A stretch of 64,000 nt of DNA from Stercorarius parasiticus (lineage: Eukaryota; Chordata; Aves; Charadriiformes; Stercorariidae). Below the pieces are notes generated by a model that was not told the origin of the DNA, did no database searches, and saw only the letters and a list, made by a program, of their open reading frames with translations. Within the stretch, counting starts at the first letter, position 1, and the number at the start of each line of letters is the position of its first letter. The translations under genes were made by a program, and so were the position numbers. Shown here piece after piece: positions 1 through 20,502 of this stretch. The DNA is taken from the NCBI GenBank assembly GCA_013396915.1, contig VWZL01002601.1, forward strand, positions 232,158 to 296,157, read 5' to 3'.

Positions 1-6153
<6,153 letters not shown>

Positions 6154-6473
6154 TCAAAAAGAAAAAAAACTCGTATTATCCACAGAGATCTGCTTGTGTT
6201 TACCAGTGTCAGAGCCTGTGCCCCATTTCGACTTGTACTCACAGCAGATTGCCTCTCTCAGGTGTCCATTACACATTCGGCTCGCTCCTCGCAAGGGCGG
6301 TGCAAGTAGCTAATAGCGCTGCTGCTAGAATGAATCCAGTTCCCGGTGGCTTAGGATTCTAAACTGCTGTGCTTAAGAGGTGGCCCCTTCTCAGACACAA
6401 GGCATCTTACAGAAAGGCAGCACCAACTTGATCTCTTCCAAACCATCCCCAAAGCTGTATTTTGGGGATACTC

Positions 6474-6521
6474 CACAAGAGCAATGCGTTATCCCACAAG
6501 AGCAATGCGTTGTCCCACAAG
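6474..6521. repeat. 21-bp tandem duplication near exon 3
   Basis: Two copies of a 21-bp unit beginning CACAAGAGCAATGCGTT differ at one base and are followed by a partial third copy (CACAAG). The array is about 330 bp upstream of exon 3 in gene orientation. A second imperfect repeat of CCTTCYGCAGGA lies just to its right. Confidence 0.92.
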
Positions 6522-7197
6522 TTGCCACTGAAAAGCCCAGGAAGACACAGTCGGTGTCCCCTTCCGCAGGAGGTGTCCTCCTTCTGCAGGAAGGCACAGT
6601 CAGAGCGTCGCCTCCACACAGCCCTGGTGGCAGGGGTCTGGTGGCACACAACCCCCTACCCCCTCAAGCCATCATCTCACCTGTGGGGAACACAGCACTT
6701 TGCCAGCTTGGAAGTTCAAGCCTCAGCCTCTGCTAGGGACCACGTGTTGTCCCAGCTCGAGCCTGTGCTGGAAAGCAGATGTGTGTCCCCAGGGCCCCGA
6801 GCGGGTGGGGAGCCTAGCTGACAGCGTGATGGCACCCACTCCTCACCCCAGGCAGGCCAGGCAGTGTCCTACCAGGACACGCTCTCACAGCCCTGCTTTG
6901 CTGTGCTGGCTCGTGGAAGGGCAAAATCCTGCCCGCTCTACTCACAAGTAACCTCACTGGCCTTCATAAAATAATTTGGTAGATTATGGAGAATATGAGT
7001 CACTCCTAGTCTGCTCTGTTCCCAAGAACTTCATGTAAGAGGAGATCCATGATCCATCCCTAAAAGCGTCTGAAAGCTTTCTTATCACACGTTTCTTGGG
7101 TCACACGGAACTGCTGCTATTAAAGTCCTATATCTAAGAGAAATACATGCCTGAGAAAGTAAGTATTCATTGGCAGTAAGAGAAAAGATACCTTCTC

Positions 7198-7243
7198 AGT
7201 CCAGAAATCTGTGACAAGGTATCTTTTCAAGTCCAGAAATCTG
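7198..7243. repeat. Diverged 32-bp tandem duplication
   Basis: AGTCCAGAAATCTG occurs at 7198-7211 and again at 7230-7243. Similarity extends partly through the intervening bases. Confidence 0.8.
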
Positions 7244-10200
7244 CTGTGACTCTTGTACCTCCTTGGATATAGAGGGAAGTCCACCATGTGCTTCTGACTC
7301 CATGATCCACTAAACTTTCTCCAAGATGTCAATCGCAGTAACATATTTGTACTCATATTACCACATAACTAGTAAAATTCTCTGACGATTAATGGTACAG
7401 AATCCATGGGCATCGGGACAGCACTGTCAGTTGATCTAACCCTGCAAAGCTGCATTGACAGCAGAGCTGTTTACTGGTTTAAATTGGCAGAGGAATTTGT
7501 GCACAGTCTCCCCTGATCCCTCATCGCTGTGCCAGCCTGCCCAGAAAGTAACGGTGATGGGAAATGAGGTGTCACTTACTGCTCTTACGAGACTGCAATA
7601 GACTGAAACATGCACACACAGATAGTGCATGGGAATCTACACAACATGAAGTAATTTGTCAAAAATGATTAATACACAGCAAGGCACTGGATTAAAAATA
7701 GCGTTGTGCAATAAAAGGGAAAGAGGTAATCTGAGGTTCTGCGCGCTCTGCTGCATAAGGATTTCCATAGCTCGTGATGGGTGCATCTCTGGAGAGCCGC
7801 TCAGCCTGGCTCAGATGAGCACTTAGAAGATGAACAGCTTATTCAATTAACTGTAGACGACAGGGTCCCTCCCATCAAATCAGCTTCCTCCCCAGCAGCA
7901 GCACCTCTGGGAGGAGCTGCAGACGCTCCCTCACTGTTGTGACCATTAGCATAGGCAACAGCTCCCCGCACAGCTCATCTCTTCTCCCTGTCGTTTTCTA
8001 CAGAAGATGGTCTCTGTGGAGCCATGGTTTCGGGGGGACTGAAGGAAGTGCTTCCTGTGGCACTGGCCGTTTCTCAATTCACTGGCTACAAGTTCACTGC
8101 TATGTTAGCCTGGGCTCAGACTTCACCATCAAGTCCTACTTCCCACCTGGGCCCACCAGCCCACCTCAGGCAAGCTCCCTTCTGGATTCTCTTTGGGTCT
8201 TTTGTCAATTCCTGGTTTACCATTTATTAGCTCTTCATGCGGTAGATAAAGTTTGCCTCTCGGTTTTATGTCTTCACTTGTATGTTGGGAGTCCAGAGCT
8301 GAGATCTCTGCTGCTCCAAATCACACAACATTCCCAGCTTCCCAATGCCTGCTGGTCCTAGCTGAGATTGGTCTGAAATCTCCATTAGCCCTTCTCCAGT
8401 GTGAAACAGTGATTTAAATCTCCTTTTGTAATCTGATCAAAATGGAAAATTAGGTCATCTACCAGAGACTTCATCTACCAAATCCTTATTTATTTGAGTC
8501 TTCTTGACACATAGACTAGATGCATATATATTTCAGTGTCTGTTAATATATTTATGCTGTGATGCTATGAGCTTAGAGGAAAAAATGAGCAGAAAAGCCA
8601 GTCAAGGACGTAAGAGACAGAGGAATTAAAAATACACAAAGTGAAACACTGTCACCAAACTTGAAAAAAGAAGAAAAAAAAGTTGCATCTTCTAACTCTT
8701 TATGAGAAGGCCTATATGATCCACCTATTCTTAATCAGCCTGGAGACCAGTAAAGAGCTCTAAATAAAGAGCAAATCTTAAAATGCCATCCAGAAAATAG
8801 TTACCTGATACCACTCCCATTGTCATTCCAGACAAATTTTCGCAAGACAATTAAGCAATTCAAAACTGAAGCAGAATGAACTGATGATAGTAATGCTTCA
8901 GCTTCAGTATCTGAGCTGAAAACAAATGTCTCCCAAAGGGAAAGCAGCACAGAAACTTAGCATCACTTCCCTAACATTGCTTTTGTCTTATAATAAAGCA
9001 TATAATAAGATGCTACAGTGTGTCAGGCAACTGCTGCTCCAAAACATAACCTGCGCAAACAAGATGATCCCCAGCTGATGTCATTAGTCATAAAACCTTT
9101 TTGTGGTTTATCCTTCCCCAGACAGATTTATCTCACGTTGCTCGTTTTCACAGAGCTGCAAGTACACATAAAAGCCCTCCCTTATTTGCAGACTCTTAAA
9201 CTCGAGTAGTAGACTGCTTATAGATAAACTTCCAAACACAGATCTGCCGAGAACACAACCAGGGAAAACCAGCACCTATATTCACACCATAAAAGCTCGA
9301 CCGCCATGCTCTGGGTAATAGCTCAGAAACTGTTATCTATGTTGACAGCAAACACACACTCAAACAAAACCAGACAAACAATTAATTTGGGCCCACACCT
9401 AAAAAAGATCTGACCACAGAGACATGACCCTGCAGTAACCAAGCGAACAGTTCCATCACCCATGGGGCTTCTCCATTACGTGATTCCCGCTCCTTCCCAT
9501 CTGCCCTCGCTGGGCACTTCTACGGGAGCAACAACTTTGCACAATTCCCGTGCCCAGGAATGGATCCCTACCAAATGACCTTCCTGTGTTCTTGCCATCA
9601 TTGACAATGTGGTCACGTGCAGTGCTTCGTTCCAGGGCTGAAACTAAAATGCTTTTCCAAATTATTAGAGAGACAGTAATATCTTGCTTTTAGGGAAATT
9701 CAGTGACAATCCACCCTTTCTTCACATCCCTCACTCTAACACGTTATTAGAGAAATCAATATTTACGTAGCTGATCTCTTTCTCTTTTGACGTCCACACT
9801 CTTGAAGCTAGCAGACATTTTGGGGTTGTGTCAAACTTTATCAACGCTTACATTGCTGCCAAAGGCATATTTGTCCCTTGGTTTCATCCATTTTTGGGTG
9901 ACTGCACTTGATCTCCGCCTATCAAGTAATTCATAATTTCTTTAAGCTAGATTACCCTCTGCTATTTTAGAATGGTTGAGGATGTCACGGTAAATTCGGA
10001 TTCCTTTTTTTTCCCCTGTGTTTGTTTTTTTTGCAGAGGCTGGAGGGTTAGAACTCACAGTCAAGTGTGGGATTGCACTGGAGAACTTTTCAAAGACTGA
10101 GGTCCTCTCCCCGCCTGCTTCCTGCAAAGCAAACAGACCACAACTCCACAGAAAGCAGAAACTCCGGGGTTCGACCCACACTTCCACTTGCTCAAATGAG

Positions 10201-13200
10201 CTTGAGCAACAAGCACAATACAGCCGGTGGAAGGAATTTTATCTAAAGACCAGAGGAGTATTTGAAGTAAAGTAAGAGTAGGAGATGCAAAACCTCTAGT
10301 ACTGACATAAACACAAGCAGTGCTTTAACGCAACAACTAAAATTCCATTTTTTCTGCATTTTCAAAAAAACACTGATTCCAAATCATAGTAGCTGTCTGC
10401 AAAAACTCAGCACGGGGATTCCACAGACCTCCTTTTGACTAACTTTAAAGGATAAACCCATCAACACAGAAGATGCTACTTACTCCACGGAAGTTAAAAA
10501 AAAAACAACGTATAGAATCTTTTAACTTTGGAGAAAACTGGCAAGAGAGTGGATGAGCAAAGCAGACGTCCCAGAGGAAGTAGAGCAAAATCCTCCAAGC
10601 TGACAATACTTGGGAGGCTGGAGGCATCAGGAGAGAAGATTAATACTGTTTGCCTGGGTTCATAGCCATTAACTCCTGGGCAGCGTGAAGAGAAGATGCT
10701 ACACTGGGCAGGAGGCTGCCCTGCAGCAGCAGCCGCCGCTCCTTACATCCTCACGGCCAGAGAATGGAAAAACACTATTTCATCATAATGCAAACATCAC
10801 CTCGTTCCATTCACATCAACGTTTTCTGCTTCCACTGGCTCAGCTCTGTTTGGTATTCACGATCCTAAAGGAGGTCACATCCTGCTGTGCGTATTTTAAA
10901 CTCTTAGGGTCTAAATGAGGGAAAGTACCAGCAGTTTGCCTCAGCCCAGAATTTAGCGTGTTATGCGTAGCGATACTTGGATGTGTGGCAATGAAGGTAC
11001 GGGTAAGGTAAATTCAGCTTCAACGGGGAAAGTAATTTGTTATACTGCTCTTCCTGCACTGTGTTGGCAGGAATATAATAATTGCATATCAAATCAGATT
11101 TTGGTCATTCAAATCCATACCCAGCACCCCGCAATGAAAACTTAATCATCTTTCAATAAATGGAAGATGAAAAACTAGGCTGTGCAAGGGCTATTTAAAA
11201 CCCTCCTGTAATTAACTGACAGCTCCATACGTTTCTGTAAGGATTTCTATGCTAACTGGGGAGCAGATTCAATGACACGCAAAGTATCTCCCTGTCCTAT
11301 AACTCCTAGTCATCTGATTTAATTACTTCAATATTAATATTCATGACTAAACCATGTTATTACTGCAGTCCATCCCCTTTCAGCTACCTTGTTTGAATAT
11401 AAGAAAAAAAAAATAAAAATCACACTGCTGGATTTACACGAACACAAATTTATGGCACCTGCACCTCTGAATCAGCGAAGCTGCTCAGTGTTCACACCGG
11501 CAGCACCCAGCCTCCCAGTGGCAGGATGAGAGGGCCTCCAAAGGCCATTTTTAGCCCTGTCTTCTGGGATTTTCTCTTCTGGCTGCACATCTTACGTAAG
11601 GCTGCTACTGAGTGAGTACTGGAGAACAGCTATTAAAGTGCAGCCGAATTCCCTGGAACACCGCGACACTAGGATTAGCGCTATCATGTAGACAGAAAGA
11701 CGTTTGCCTAAAGCAAAATTTTATTAAGCTCACCAGAATGTTTAGGAGCTATCTACTGCCAAGGCACGTCTTCTGGGAAAGTTTTGGGACAGTGGACACC
11801 GCAGCATTAGCATTACGCTAGGGTTTGCATCTCTCGGTATTGCTGTTGTCTGAAATCCTTCCACCCCAAACTGAGATTTCTTGTGATTATGGATGCAGCA
11901 TTTCCTGACTTCTGCTGTAATTAAAAATATAATTAACTAAGCTTAGCTAGTTCACTGAGCATTTAAAAACTGAATCCTAGCAAGGGGAAAAACTTACATA
12001 TGGTAATTCAGACATCCAGAATGCACCGTTACCATGCCACTTAGCTTTATTTCTCACGTTTATCTCACGAAACATTTTATCTCTCATGTTTCCCCTTTTC
12101 AGCACACATTACACACCGATGTGTGAACTGTTATCTCTGTAATCAGATGTTTTTACACAGATTTCATATAAAAATAGTGTCTTCTCAGTTGCAGCAGCTT
12201 TTAATTACAAATTATCTATTTATTACAAGAAAAAACACTTCTCAGTGCCTTAAGGCAGCTCTAGCCATGCCTTTAATGATTCATCAACGCTGCCTGACTC
12301 CAATTGCCAGTGTGTTTGCATTTGTCCGGATTACGGTGCCCCTTTGCTGCTGCAGATGATGCGGTTGTAGTGCAGGGGTCCAGGCCGAGCCAGCTGCTGC
12401 ACATGGGCTGCCCCATGGCCGGGGGCAGGCATGGCTCTGCTGCGGCACCTCTGGCGCTTCCACTCTTGCCCAAGGGATGCTCGAGGCCACCCGACTGCTG
12501 CCTGTGACACTGTCTACTTAAAACAGAGGGCCGGCTTCCACTTAAGAACTTTAGAGATTTAGGTTGGCATCTGTTGGGAGGTTTTGTTGCATGTCAGCTT
12601 TAGGGTGCGACAAAATTTCCAGTTGAATTAATCTACAAGGAAAAGAAAAACTTAAAAAAAAGTTTAAAAAAATCTCATTAAGAAAGAGGATTCGACTACA
12701 GGAGTACCTAAAAATTATATCAGATGTCAGACGAGGTAAGGTTTTGTTCCCTGCTTCTCTGAAGCTATCCATAACACTTTCGCTAACAGCTGGATAACAC
12801 TGTCACGCTAACGGTCTGCTGTAACACTAACTTTGGCTTGTTTGGGGTTTTTGGTGCTAGAGGTGACAACAGCAAAGCTTTTCTTGCTAGCCTGTTTGAT
12901 ATCCTCTTAGCTCCTCTTCAGCCTGTGCTAAATGCATTTGCCACGTTATTGATGAAAACTGAGAAAATCCAATCCATTATGCTATTGCTAAAACCTTTCC
13001 CACTGGCTGCTAACTTGTTCTGCTATTGATTTTGTGTGTTTCATGATTGGTAAAATCCTTATCGACTCCACTTACTCGACTGCTTGGGTTTGTCCCTGTG
13101 CCACCATGCTCTCGTTTGCTCATTAGGAGTGTCCCCCAGCTGCAGGCACATGCCCCCAGACGGGAAGCCCAGCAGGAGAGGAGGGGTGTTCAGCAGGCTC

Positions 13201-14239
13201 CTATGCAAATTCAAATGAAGGGCTGGAAAAGGCAAGCCTGAGAAGAGGGAGGCAGGCAGATGAGGGCACTGGCTCAGAGAGATGAATAAGGGAGGGTTTC
13301 ACCACTGGTACATAGAAAGGAATCTATAAAAAGACATTTCCACCTTACACCAGTGCCTCCTGATCACGCTGATTGGCATCTGTGGTGGTCTCTTGCTGAA
13401 AAGGCCCCGGGGCCCCTGCAAACAGATGCCGTGTGAAACCATGCGCGCCTTCATGGCCCCAGGCATCCACAGAGACTCCTCCAGCTCCTCCCAGTTCTGC
13501 CGTACCCACGGCAAGTGACCATTTGCGTTACAATGAAATGGAGTAACAATAAATGAAAATATAAAGTTTTCCAGCAGCAGCAATATTAGTGCAAAAAGTA
13601 GACGACCAGGGGGTTAAACCAACTGAGGGGCCAAATACATGTACTAAAGGTCCTTCATCGTCCCTGCAACTCTCCACAGATGCTCACAGCTACCTTTCTT
13701 ATCACGTAGAATTGCATTTCACCGGCTCCAATCATCAGATGTTTAAGAAACAGTGTAGAAAAGTTAGTTTTGTTGAGAACTTTAATATTGGTGCAGCAAG
13801 TTCTAGGTAATAATTATATTGGCTTCCACTTGGAAGACTGCAATGTAGGCCAAAACTGAAAATTACATCTCCATGAATTCTGAATCAGATCAAACCTATG
13901 AATCATTTTTATGCTCATCTACTGCCTCTTTAGGAGGCAGCTATCCAACCTACAAACTCCTTTTTCATGGGTTACCATTTGTGTGACTCAAAACCAAATT
14001 CCAATGATGCTCCTAAGAGAGCAGAAGTAGCAGCTTTCACATTACTTATGCCCCTGAACAACAGCACACACGCTTTTTCCTGCTGCAACTACAACATAGG
14101 TGCTGAAAGTCAAACCAAAGATGGATAGCCGCATGGATACATGGAGGAACAACCAACTCGCGCACTTCCTCCTCAGTAAGGCATCTCCTTATGTGAGTGA
14201 AACTGAGAATTCAAGTCCTGAGTTTGTGTGGGGGCAAGT

Positions 14240-14700
14240 TTGGATGGAGCGGCAAAGGCTGGAAAGGACCCCATAGCTGCCTACACCATTAACTAGATTG
14301 GTCAGCACGGACTGCAAGGGTACGGCAGCAGACTGCAGCCCACTGCCTGTAGGCTGCAGCCCACAGCACGCAGCAGTTGTGTGGGGAGCCATCCTTCCCT
14401 GACCCCCTGCATCTCCCCCTGCTCACCTGGGAGAACCTGGACAACCATCCGATCGCAGCTCCGAGAGGTATATGGGCCGCGGGCAGTGCCACAAAAGCAA
14501 GAGGGGCAGTAAGGCCGCTCTCTCGTGCTCTGCGGTAGCTCCTCGTCTGGGTTGCAGTCCTACCGTCCTGCGCAGCAGCATCCCGCCCTGAGCCACGGTG
14601 CGCCAGCCCTGCGGGGAGCCAGTGCGGCCACCCCATCTCCCATGCACAGAGCAGCGCCGGCGCGCCCCGGTGCCGGGGAGAAGTATCGCCTAACAGCAGC
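14240..14700. other. GC- and CpG-rich islet inside intron 2
   Basis: A compact block, richer in G+C and CpG than its AT-rich neighbours, with the densest CpG at about 14640-14690. It contains related copies of an ACTGCAGCCCAC-type word near 14325-14370. A minus-strand frame is open for 157 codons (14289-14762), but the encoded protein resembles nothing I know and GC-rich DNA has few stops. It may be an orphan CpG island or an enhancer; no exon structure supports a gene. Confidence 0.5.
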
Positions 14701-15837
14701 CCAAGAAAACAGCAGGATTTAATACGGCTGATATCTGTGCGACTTTGCTGCCTCAGGGGCACAGGGAAAGCTGTTGAGAGGCTCAGGAGTCTTTTACGTT
14801 CACTCTTAAACTTAGATGTGCAAATCTACACCTCTCACGTCAAAGATCAGGAAAAGCAACCAACCACTTACAACACTGTTTGTCAAACTTCTGAACTGCG
14901 TTATACAGCTCCAAAACAACCTTCTTCCCCCCACCCCCAAACTTTTTGTGATTTCCCTTACTTCTAAGTGCTCTAACCCATTCCTGTGACACAGCAATCC
15001 AGCCTGCAGCAAGGCTTTCAGAATGCAGCATGCTGGACAAAAAGAGTAGCATTTACATTTAGCAAACACAGGAGGGATAATAACTGTCTCCACCAAATGA
15101 AGAGATCAATTCCTTAACCAATGTCAGAGAGGAGAAGGCAGAAGAAGGAAAAAGCAAGCTGAGTGCCACGATGCTAAATTTAGGTCAGCTCTTATTACCG
15201 CTCCGGAAGTATCCGCAGACAAAGAACCTTCACATTGAGCCTCCACTGCAGCTCACACAACCTGAAACTCAGGATTAAACACGTCCCCAACACCAAGTAC
15301 AGTTACAATGGCAATCAGTGCGGCACTAACACACCAAAACACATCAAGGTCCATGAATTAACCAGGTAAATTAAAAGACTAATATCCCAGACGTTCCTAC
15401 TGCTTACATCATCTCCCAACTAAATGTGAAAGTAAAAACATGGGAAATTTTAAATGGTTCTGCCATTTGATCTCAATCAGCGCTCAAGCAACAGAACAGA
15501 AATTCTCTTATATCCAGCCATCTTGCTCACACACACAGGGACATTACGATCCTTCATTGAGAAAACCAAGTCAGTACACGGCCTGTATATCATAAAGGAG
15601 AGAAGAAATCCAACATATTTATAGAACACTTTCACTTTATCTGTAATAGAAAACCTCAGAGTCTTTTCATAATACTGCGGTTATGAAATAAACATTTATG
15701 AATGAAGAGGTGTCGATAAGGGACATCATTATTCAAATGCACATACAAGATAAACGTATTTGATAAATAGCGATGAACTGCAGAGATGTTCCTCTGTGAC
15801 GCTTTAAGTCCTTACTTCAATTCTCAACCACAGAATG

Positions 15838-15854
15838 AAAAAAAAAAAAAAAAG
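15838..15854. repeat. Poly(A) run, 17 bp
   Basis: Seventeen consecutive A, followed after GG by more A-rich sequence. No recognisable retroelement body lies beside it. Confidence 0.95.
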
Positions 15855-18800
15855 GAAAAAAATTATTTGGGTTTATTGCCAGAGCTGCACACATTTCCAA
15901 GAATGTCTTCCTGGCTGTGTTAAAAGCTCTGCCAATATACAATTTCATATTGGAATGGTGAATCATGCTTCGTAACACGCATGAGGTCTAATTTTGCATC
16001 CCAGACCTGTCCATCAGCCTCCCCCCCAAGCTACACCCTCCTGCCTCGGGGTGGTGTGGGGGCCATGGCAGATGGCACTCGAAGGGATGGCAGCACTGAG
16101 CCCGTGGGCCCTGGAGGGGTGGCCCGCCTGGCTGAGTGGGGAGGGTGAAGGAGCACCCACCCCTCTCACCTCCAGAAACAGAGGCATCAAGATGCCCAGC
16201 ACTTCCATGCGCCCGTGGGCATCCTCCGGCCCGCAGCAGCATCCTGTCCGTGCACCAATTTCTCTACACAGAGCGATTAAGAGGCAGGACAGACTATTAA
16301 ATGTAGAAGAAGATGCTGGGAAGTTAAATATGTCCTCTAGGCTGAAACCACCCTCTTGCTTCCCGCAGCTCGTTAAAGAGCCATCATACAGTAACACTTC
16401 CCTGTCCCTGCCGAGGCTGGTCACAGTTGAAACGGCAAAGACGACCGTTTAGTAAAATTCCTTTTTTGGGCCAATTGTGGAAGGGAGCAATAAAAATAAG
16501 TATTCAAATGACACGGATTTTAAGCCAGAATCTGTCCATGCAAATATGTCTCTCTCTGTAGGTACTCCATCTCCAATAGCCTGCCAGGCCACACAACTCC
16601 GGAGCTGGGCTGCCCCCTCCTCAGCTGGAACATCCACATCTCCAGACAGGTCATCATCTTCCTCATCGAGGAGGTCAAGGAAGTGCTTTCACTTTGCTAC
16701 ACTTTCAAAACATTTAGGAGGAAGATTCAAATCTATCTCAAAGCCGCCATAAATAAAGGACAGCACGTCTTTCTGCAGACCTGCCCGTGCAGCTTTGCTG
16801 CTAACATCGCCTCAACTGCCCAGTCAGGCCATTTCGTAATCCGCGTGTGTCCCTCTGAACTCCCTCAGAAACACACCACACGATGCCACGGTGCTGCCGG
16901 CTGCCCCTGCACCTTCTCCTGTCATCTTTCAAGTACCACTTAACGGGGACAGAATCAGCCGAACATAGGAAGTGCTCTAGAACCTGAAAGTGGTAAACAA
17001 ACAGTTGCAATACTTCTGCCTGTCTTCAAATCTTCTGCATTTCTTTAATGGGGGATATAGTATTTTGTTCAGTTGTGCAAGGGGCTGCGACATCCAGCCA
17101 AAGCTCAGAATGACTCCCAGAGCAGTCACACAGAGCTCTCACAGCTGCTTATCTACATCATCAGAACAAAACACATATTTTAAACAAGGTCTCCTCTGTT
17201 TACTTCCTGCTTACTTTGCTAATGGGAAAGCAATTTACGCATTTCCTCTCCCCAAACATATAAATAACTGAGAGAGGCTTTTGGTTACAAGGGCAGTTGG
17301 AAAGTGTCCCGTCCCCACCGCGGGGCAGCTCACACCAGCCCTTTTGCCCCTGCAGGCAGAGGGTCCCTCTGACCCCACGCCACGCACACACAATAAGACG
17401 ACAGATGCCAAAAATCAAGACCACACGTGGTTTTGTGCGCACATAGGTGTGAGGTGAGAGTCCTTTTATTCACGACCTGCCTTAGCATTACCCGGATTTC
17501 TCTCTGCCCACATTCTGAAGGCACTTTTTATGGGATTACAAGGACTACAAATTCGCTTCTTCAGCAGACAAAGAGACAGAAGAGAGATTTTTGCTCCTTA
17601 GCTGAGCATTTCTTGAGCAGGTCGTATGGCACGGTCACAGATACAACGTCTTTCTGATTAACTCTAATACTAAAACTGAAATATAATGATGTTGGGAAAT
17701 CTAATAAATTCTAGAAAGATAAAAAATACCGAGGTTTCACTCTCCCAGCAGCTGCAAACTGGGACTGTATCTCCTGAGACTTTCTAGAATGAAGACAAAA
17801 AGGCATAATTACTCCCAGAGTTCTGGGCAATAAGAGACATACGTGACTGTAACTACAAACTCAAGGAAAACTACAAGTAAAACGGTTGGGGTCGAATTAC
17901 AAATCAGGTTATGTTACATACATACGGTCACTGCAATTCCTGTTAAAAAGACAACAAACCATGACTACCTACGATTTTATTAGCCAGGGAGGAGCTCGGA
18001 TACTACAGTGCTGAGGGCAAAGACGGTAGAATAAGTGTACAAATGAGCTGTCAGGGCAGCTGCTGTAACAAAATGCAGACAGCATCCTGGAATTTTTGAA
18101 GAAAATTGAGAAATATAGAGCACCTCAGAGGTTTAAGGCTAGAAAAATGCCATTAAAACAATGCCGTCTGGCTTCCTGCCCTGCAGAGACAAAGGAATTC
18201 TGAGAATAATTCCAGGAATGCCCGGTTTCCTTTTGGCTGGTGGCAGTGGATACAGTCAAAAGAAGGCTGCAGGCTTTTTTCTCTACAGAAAATTTGGGCA
18301 AAAATGGAAAAGCAACTGGACCAAAATTATGTTTACGAACAACATTTTTCATGTGACTTAGGAAATAAACATAAGATCTGTCATAATAAATTATTGCGGG
18401 AGGTTTATATTCTCTATTTCTGTGGTTTTTGTGAAGTTTGACAACCAGTTCCAAGCCATCTGCATTACTTCCTGCCATTCATCAGGACAGTCCTGCTTTT
18501 ACGGTTACCAACGGGAACAGCAGGAGATCCTTCCTCCATCCACCTGCTCCTGCGGGGTACAGGAAGAGGTACCGAAGCACCAAGATTTGTCATGCTGCAG
18601 TTAAGTGTTAACACAGTCCCCAAATACAGTGAGAAATCTTAGGCAGAAGATGACCCCCAACAACCCACTGGTAACAACTGCCTGGCCTCCACCAGCGCTC
18701 ACCATGGAAGTGCCCGTCGCTCCCCTCCGGCACAAACTGGGGCTCACGGGGCAGGGGACTTGTCCCTGTGTGCAGGGCTTGTGCCACTGGCGCAAAGAAG

Positions 18801-20443
18801 GCAAGGCTTTACACAATACCATTGCTCACAAACTCAACAGAAACTTCCAGTCTTAACGAAGACTAATGGAAAAACCTCAAAGCACGGGACTGGAGAGTCA
18901 AAGGAATCTCCTTTCCTCCCATTCTTCTAATAGCAGCAATTATGACATACGGACTCCAGAAAGAGCTGACACACAAAAGAAACTTCTTCCTGGAAATGGG
19001 CCAGGAGCTCAGGAAAATTCTAAGCTTGTCTTTCCTGTGGCATAAACATATTTCAATGAAGCTCCACAACAGCAGCAGCGCTATCGGGCAGAGCAGCCGC
19101 TAAAGGTATGTGCTCTCATGACCAGGCAGCCCGTGCTTCCCCAGGAAAGGGGCATTTGCTCAGCCTGTGGAGAGAACCTTTCCTTGAGTGCTCAGGATAG
19201 AGGGCTGGCGGAATGGAATGCTGCCAGTGGAGTGGCAACCTCCATCATTTCTCATCAGACAAACAGAACTGGGTAGTCCAAGGCACTTGGTCAGCGAATG
19301 GAGCTAGAAAAGTAGCAATGGGAATTGACTGCTTTGTTCTGGGGGTTTTGGTTGGTTTTTTGTCCCACTGTTGCAAACAGGCAGAAGAAAAAAAAGGCAT
19401 TTAACACATCTCAAAGCCACTTCACAGGCTGTCAAGTGGTACTGAGCTGACCTTTTTTTCCACGAACCTCCTCTTCCCACACCTGCTTGTTTCAAGCAGG
19501 TCTGGGGATAAAATCCTTCCACTTCAATGACTCCCAATATTCCCAAGTTTCTTTTTCACTGGTTATTAAGGGAGTACTCGCAGGGGCAAGCAACACAGCT
19601 GGCTGAGTTTTACTGAGAATATTTGCCATTCCACAAGCATAGGCCTGGCTCCAGAGACAGCAGCCAGGAACAAGTGATGCTGCACAGGCCAGCACAAAAA
19701 GCGCTACAACTGCAGGATGCATGTGGTGACAACAGGGAGGGGATTAAAAGGCCGTGGGCTGTCTCTGGTTTGAATGAAGTACTTCCTTCAGCAAATGATA
19801 CAAGGATAACATGACGGGTTAACTTCACTGACCAGAACACCAAGCTGGCATGTGACACGAGATGAGCAGAAGGATTTGGTTTCTGTATTGCCCACAAAGG
19901 AAATTGTTACCTGCTCTTGTGACAGGTGGAGAACACTCTTGATGTCTCTGTTTTGTTTTGGTTTCCTATAAACTAACTCAAACTGCTCTAAGGGGCAGAC
20001 TCTGGATACCTCAGTAACACCCACACTCCCAGGAACCCTGACTCCAAGGGCTGGCTCCCATGACCACAGGAAAAGGAAAAGCCCAAGATTCAACATTGTT
20101 ATACCAGATTTGCCCAGCTGGATGAATCTAGTAACCATGGTGGACTCTGTAAGTAAAAAGAATTAGAGTTGCCTAGACAACATTTTAACAAAACATTTAT
20201 CATTGTATCACTGTCACGGTTTCCGTTGGGATGGAGGTAACTTTTTGGCTAGCAGCCAGTGTGGTGCTATGTTTGAGGTTTGGGATGGGAATAGTGTGAT
20301 AGGGCACTGGTGTTTCTCGTTGTTGCTGAGCTCTCAAGGCCTCTTCTGCTCCTCACCCCACCCACCAGCAGGCACTTTTCCGATTCTCTCCCTCATGGCA
20401 AGCGGGGGCAGTGAGCAAGCGGCTGCGCGGTTCCAGGTGCACC

Positions 20444-20502
20444 AGTTAGACCACGACAGTCACCGAAACATCAAGTTAGACCACAACATCACCTAAACAT
20501 GA
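20444..20502. repeat. 30-bp imperfect tandem duplication
   Basis: AGTTAGACCACRACA begins two adjacent units of 30 and 29 bp that end in AAACATCA and AAACATGA. Confidence 0.9.

Noticed and set aside
10168..10178. GGTTCGACCCA resembling a tRNA B box
   Set aside because: No A box at the right distance upstream and no cloverleaf can be drawn. The similar GGTTCGAAACG near 46669 fails for the same reasons.
14289..14762. 157-codon minus-strand ORF over the GC islet
   Set aside because: Stop codons are scarce in GC-rich DNA; the protein is Ala/Arg/Gly/Cys-rich with no domain, and the frame overlaps other open frames on both strands.
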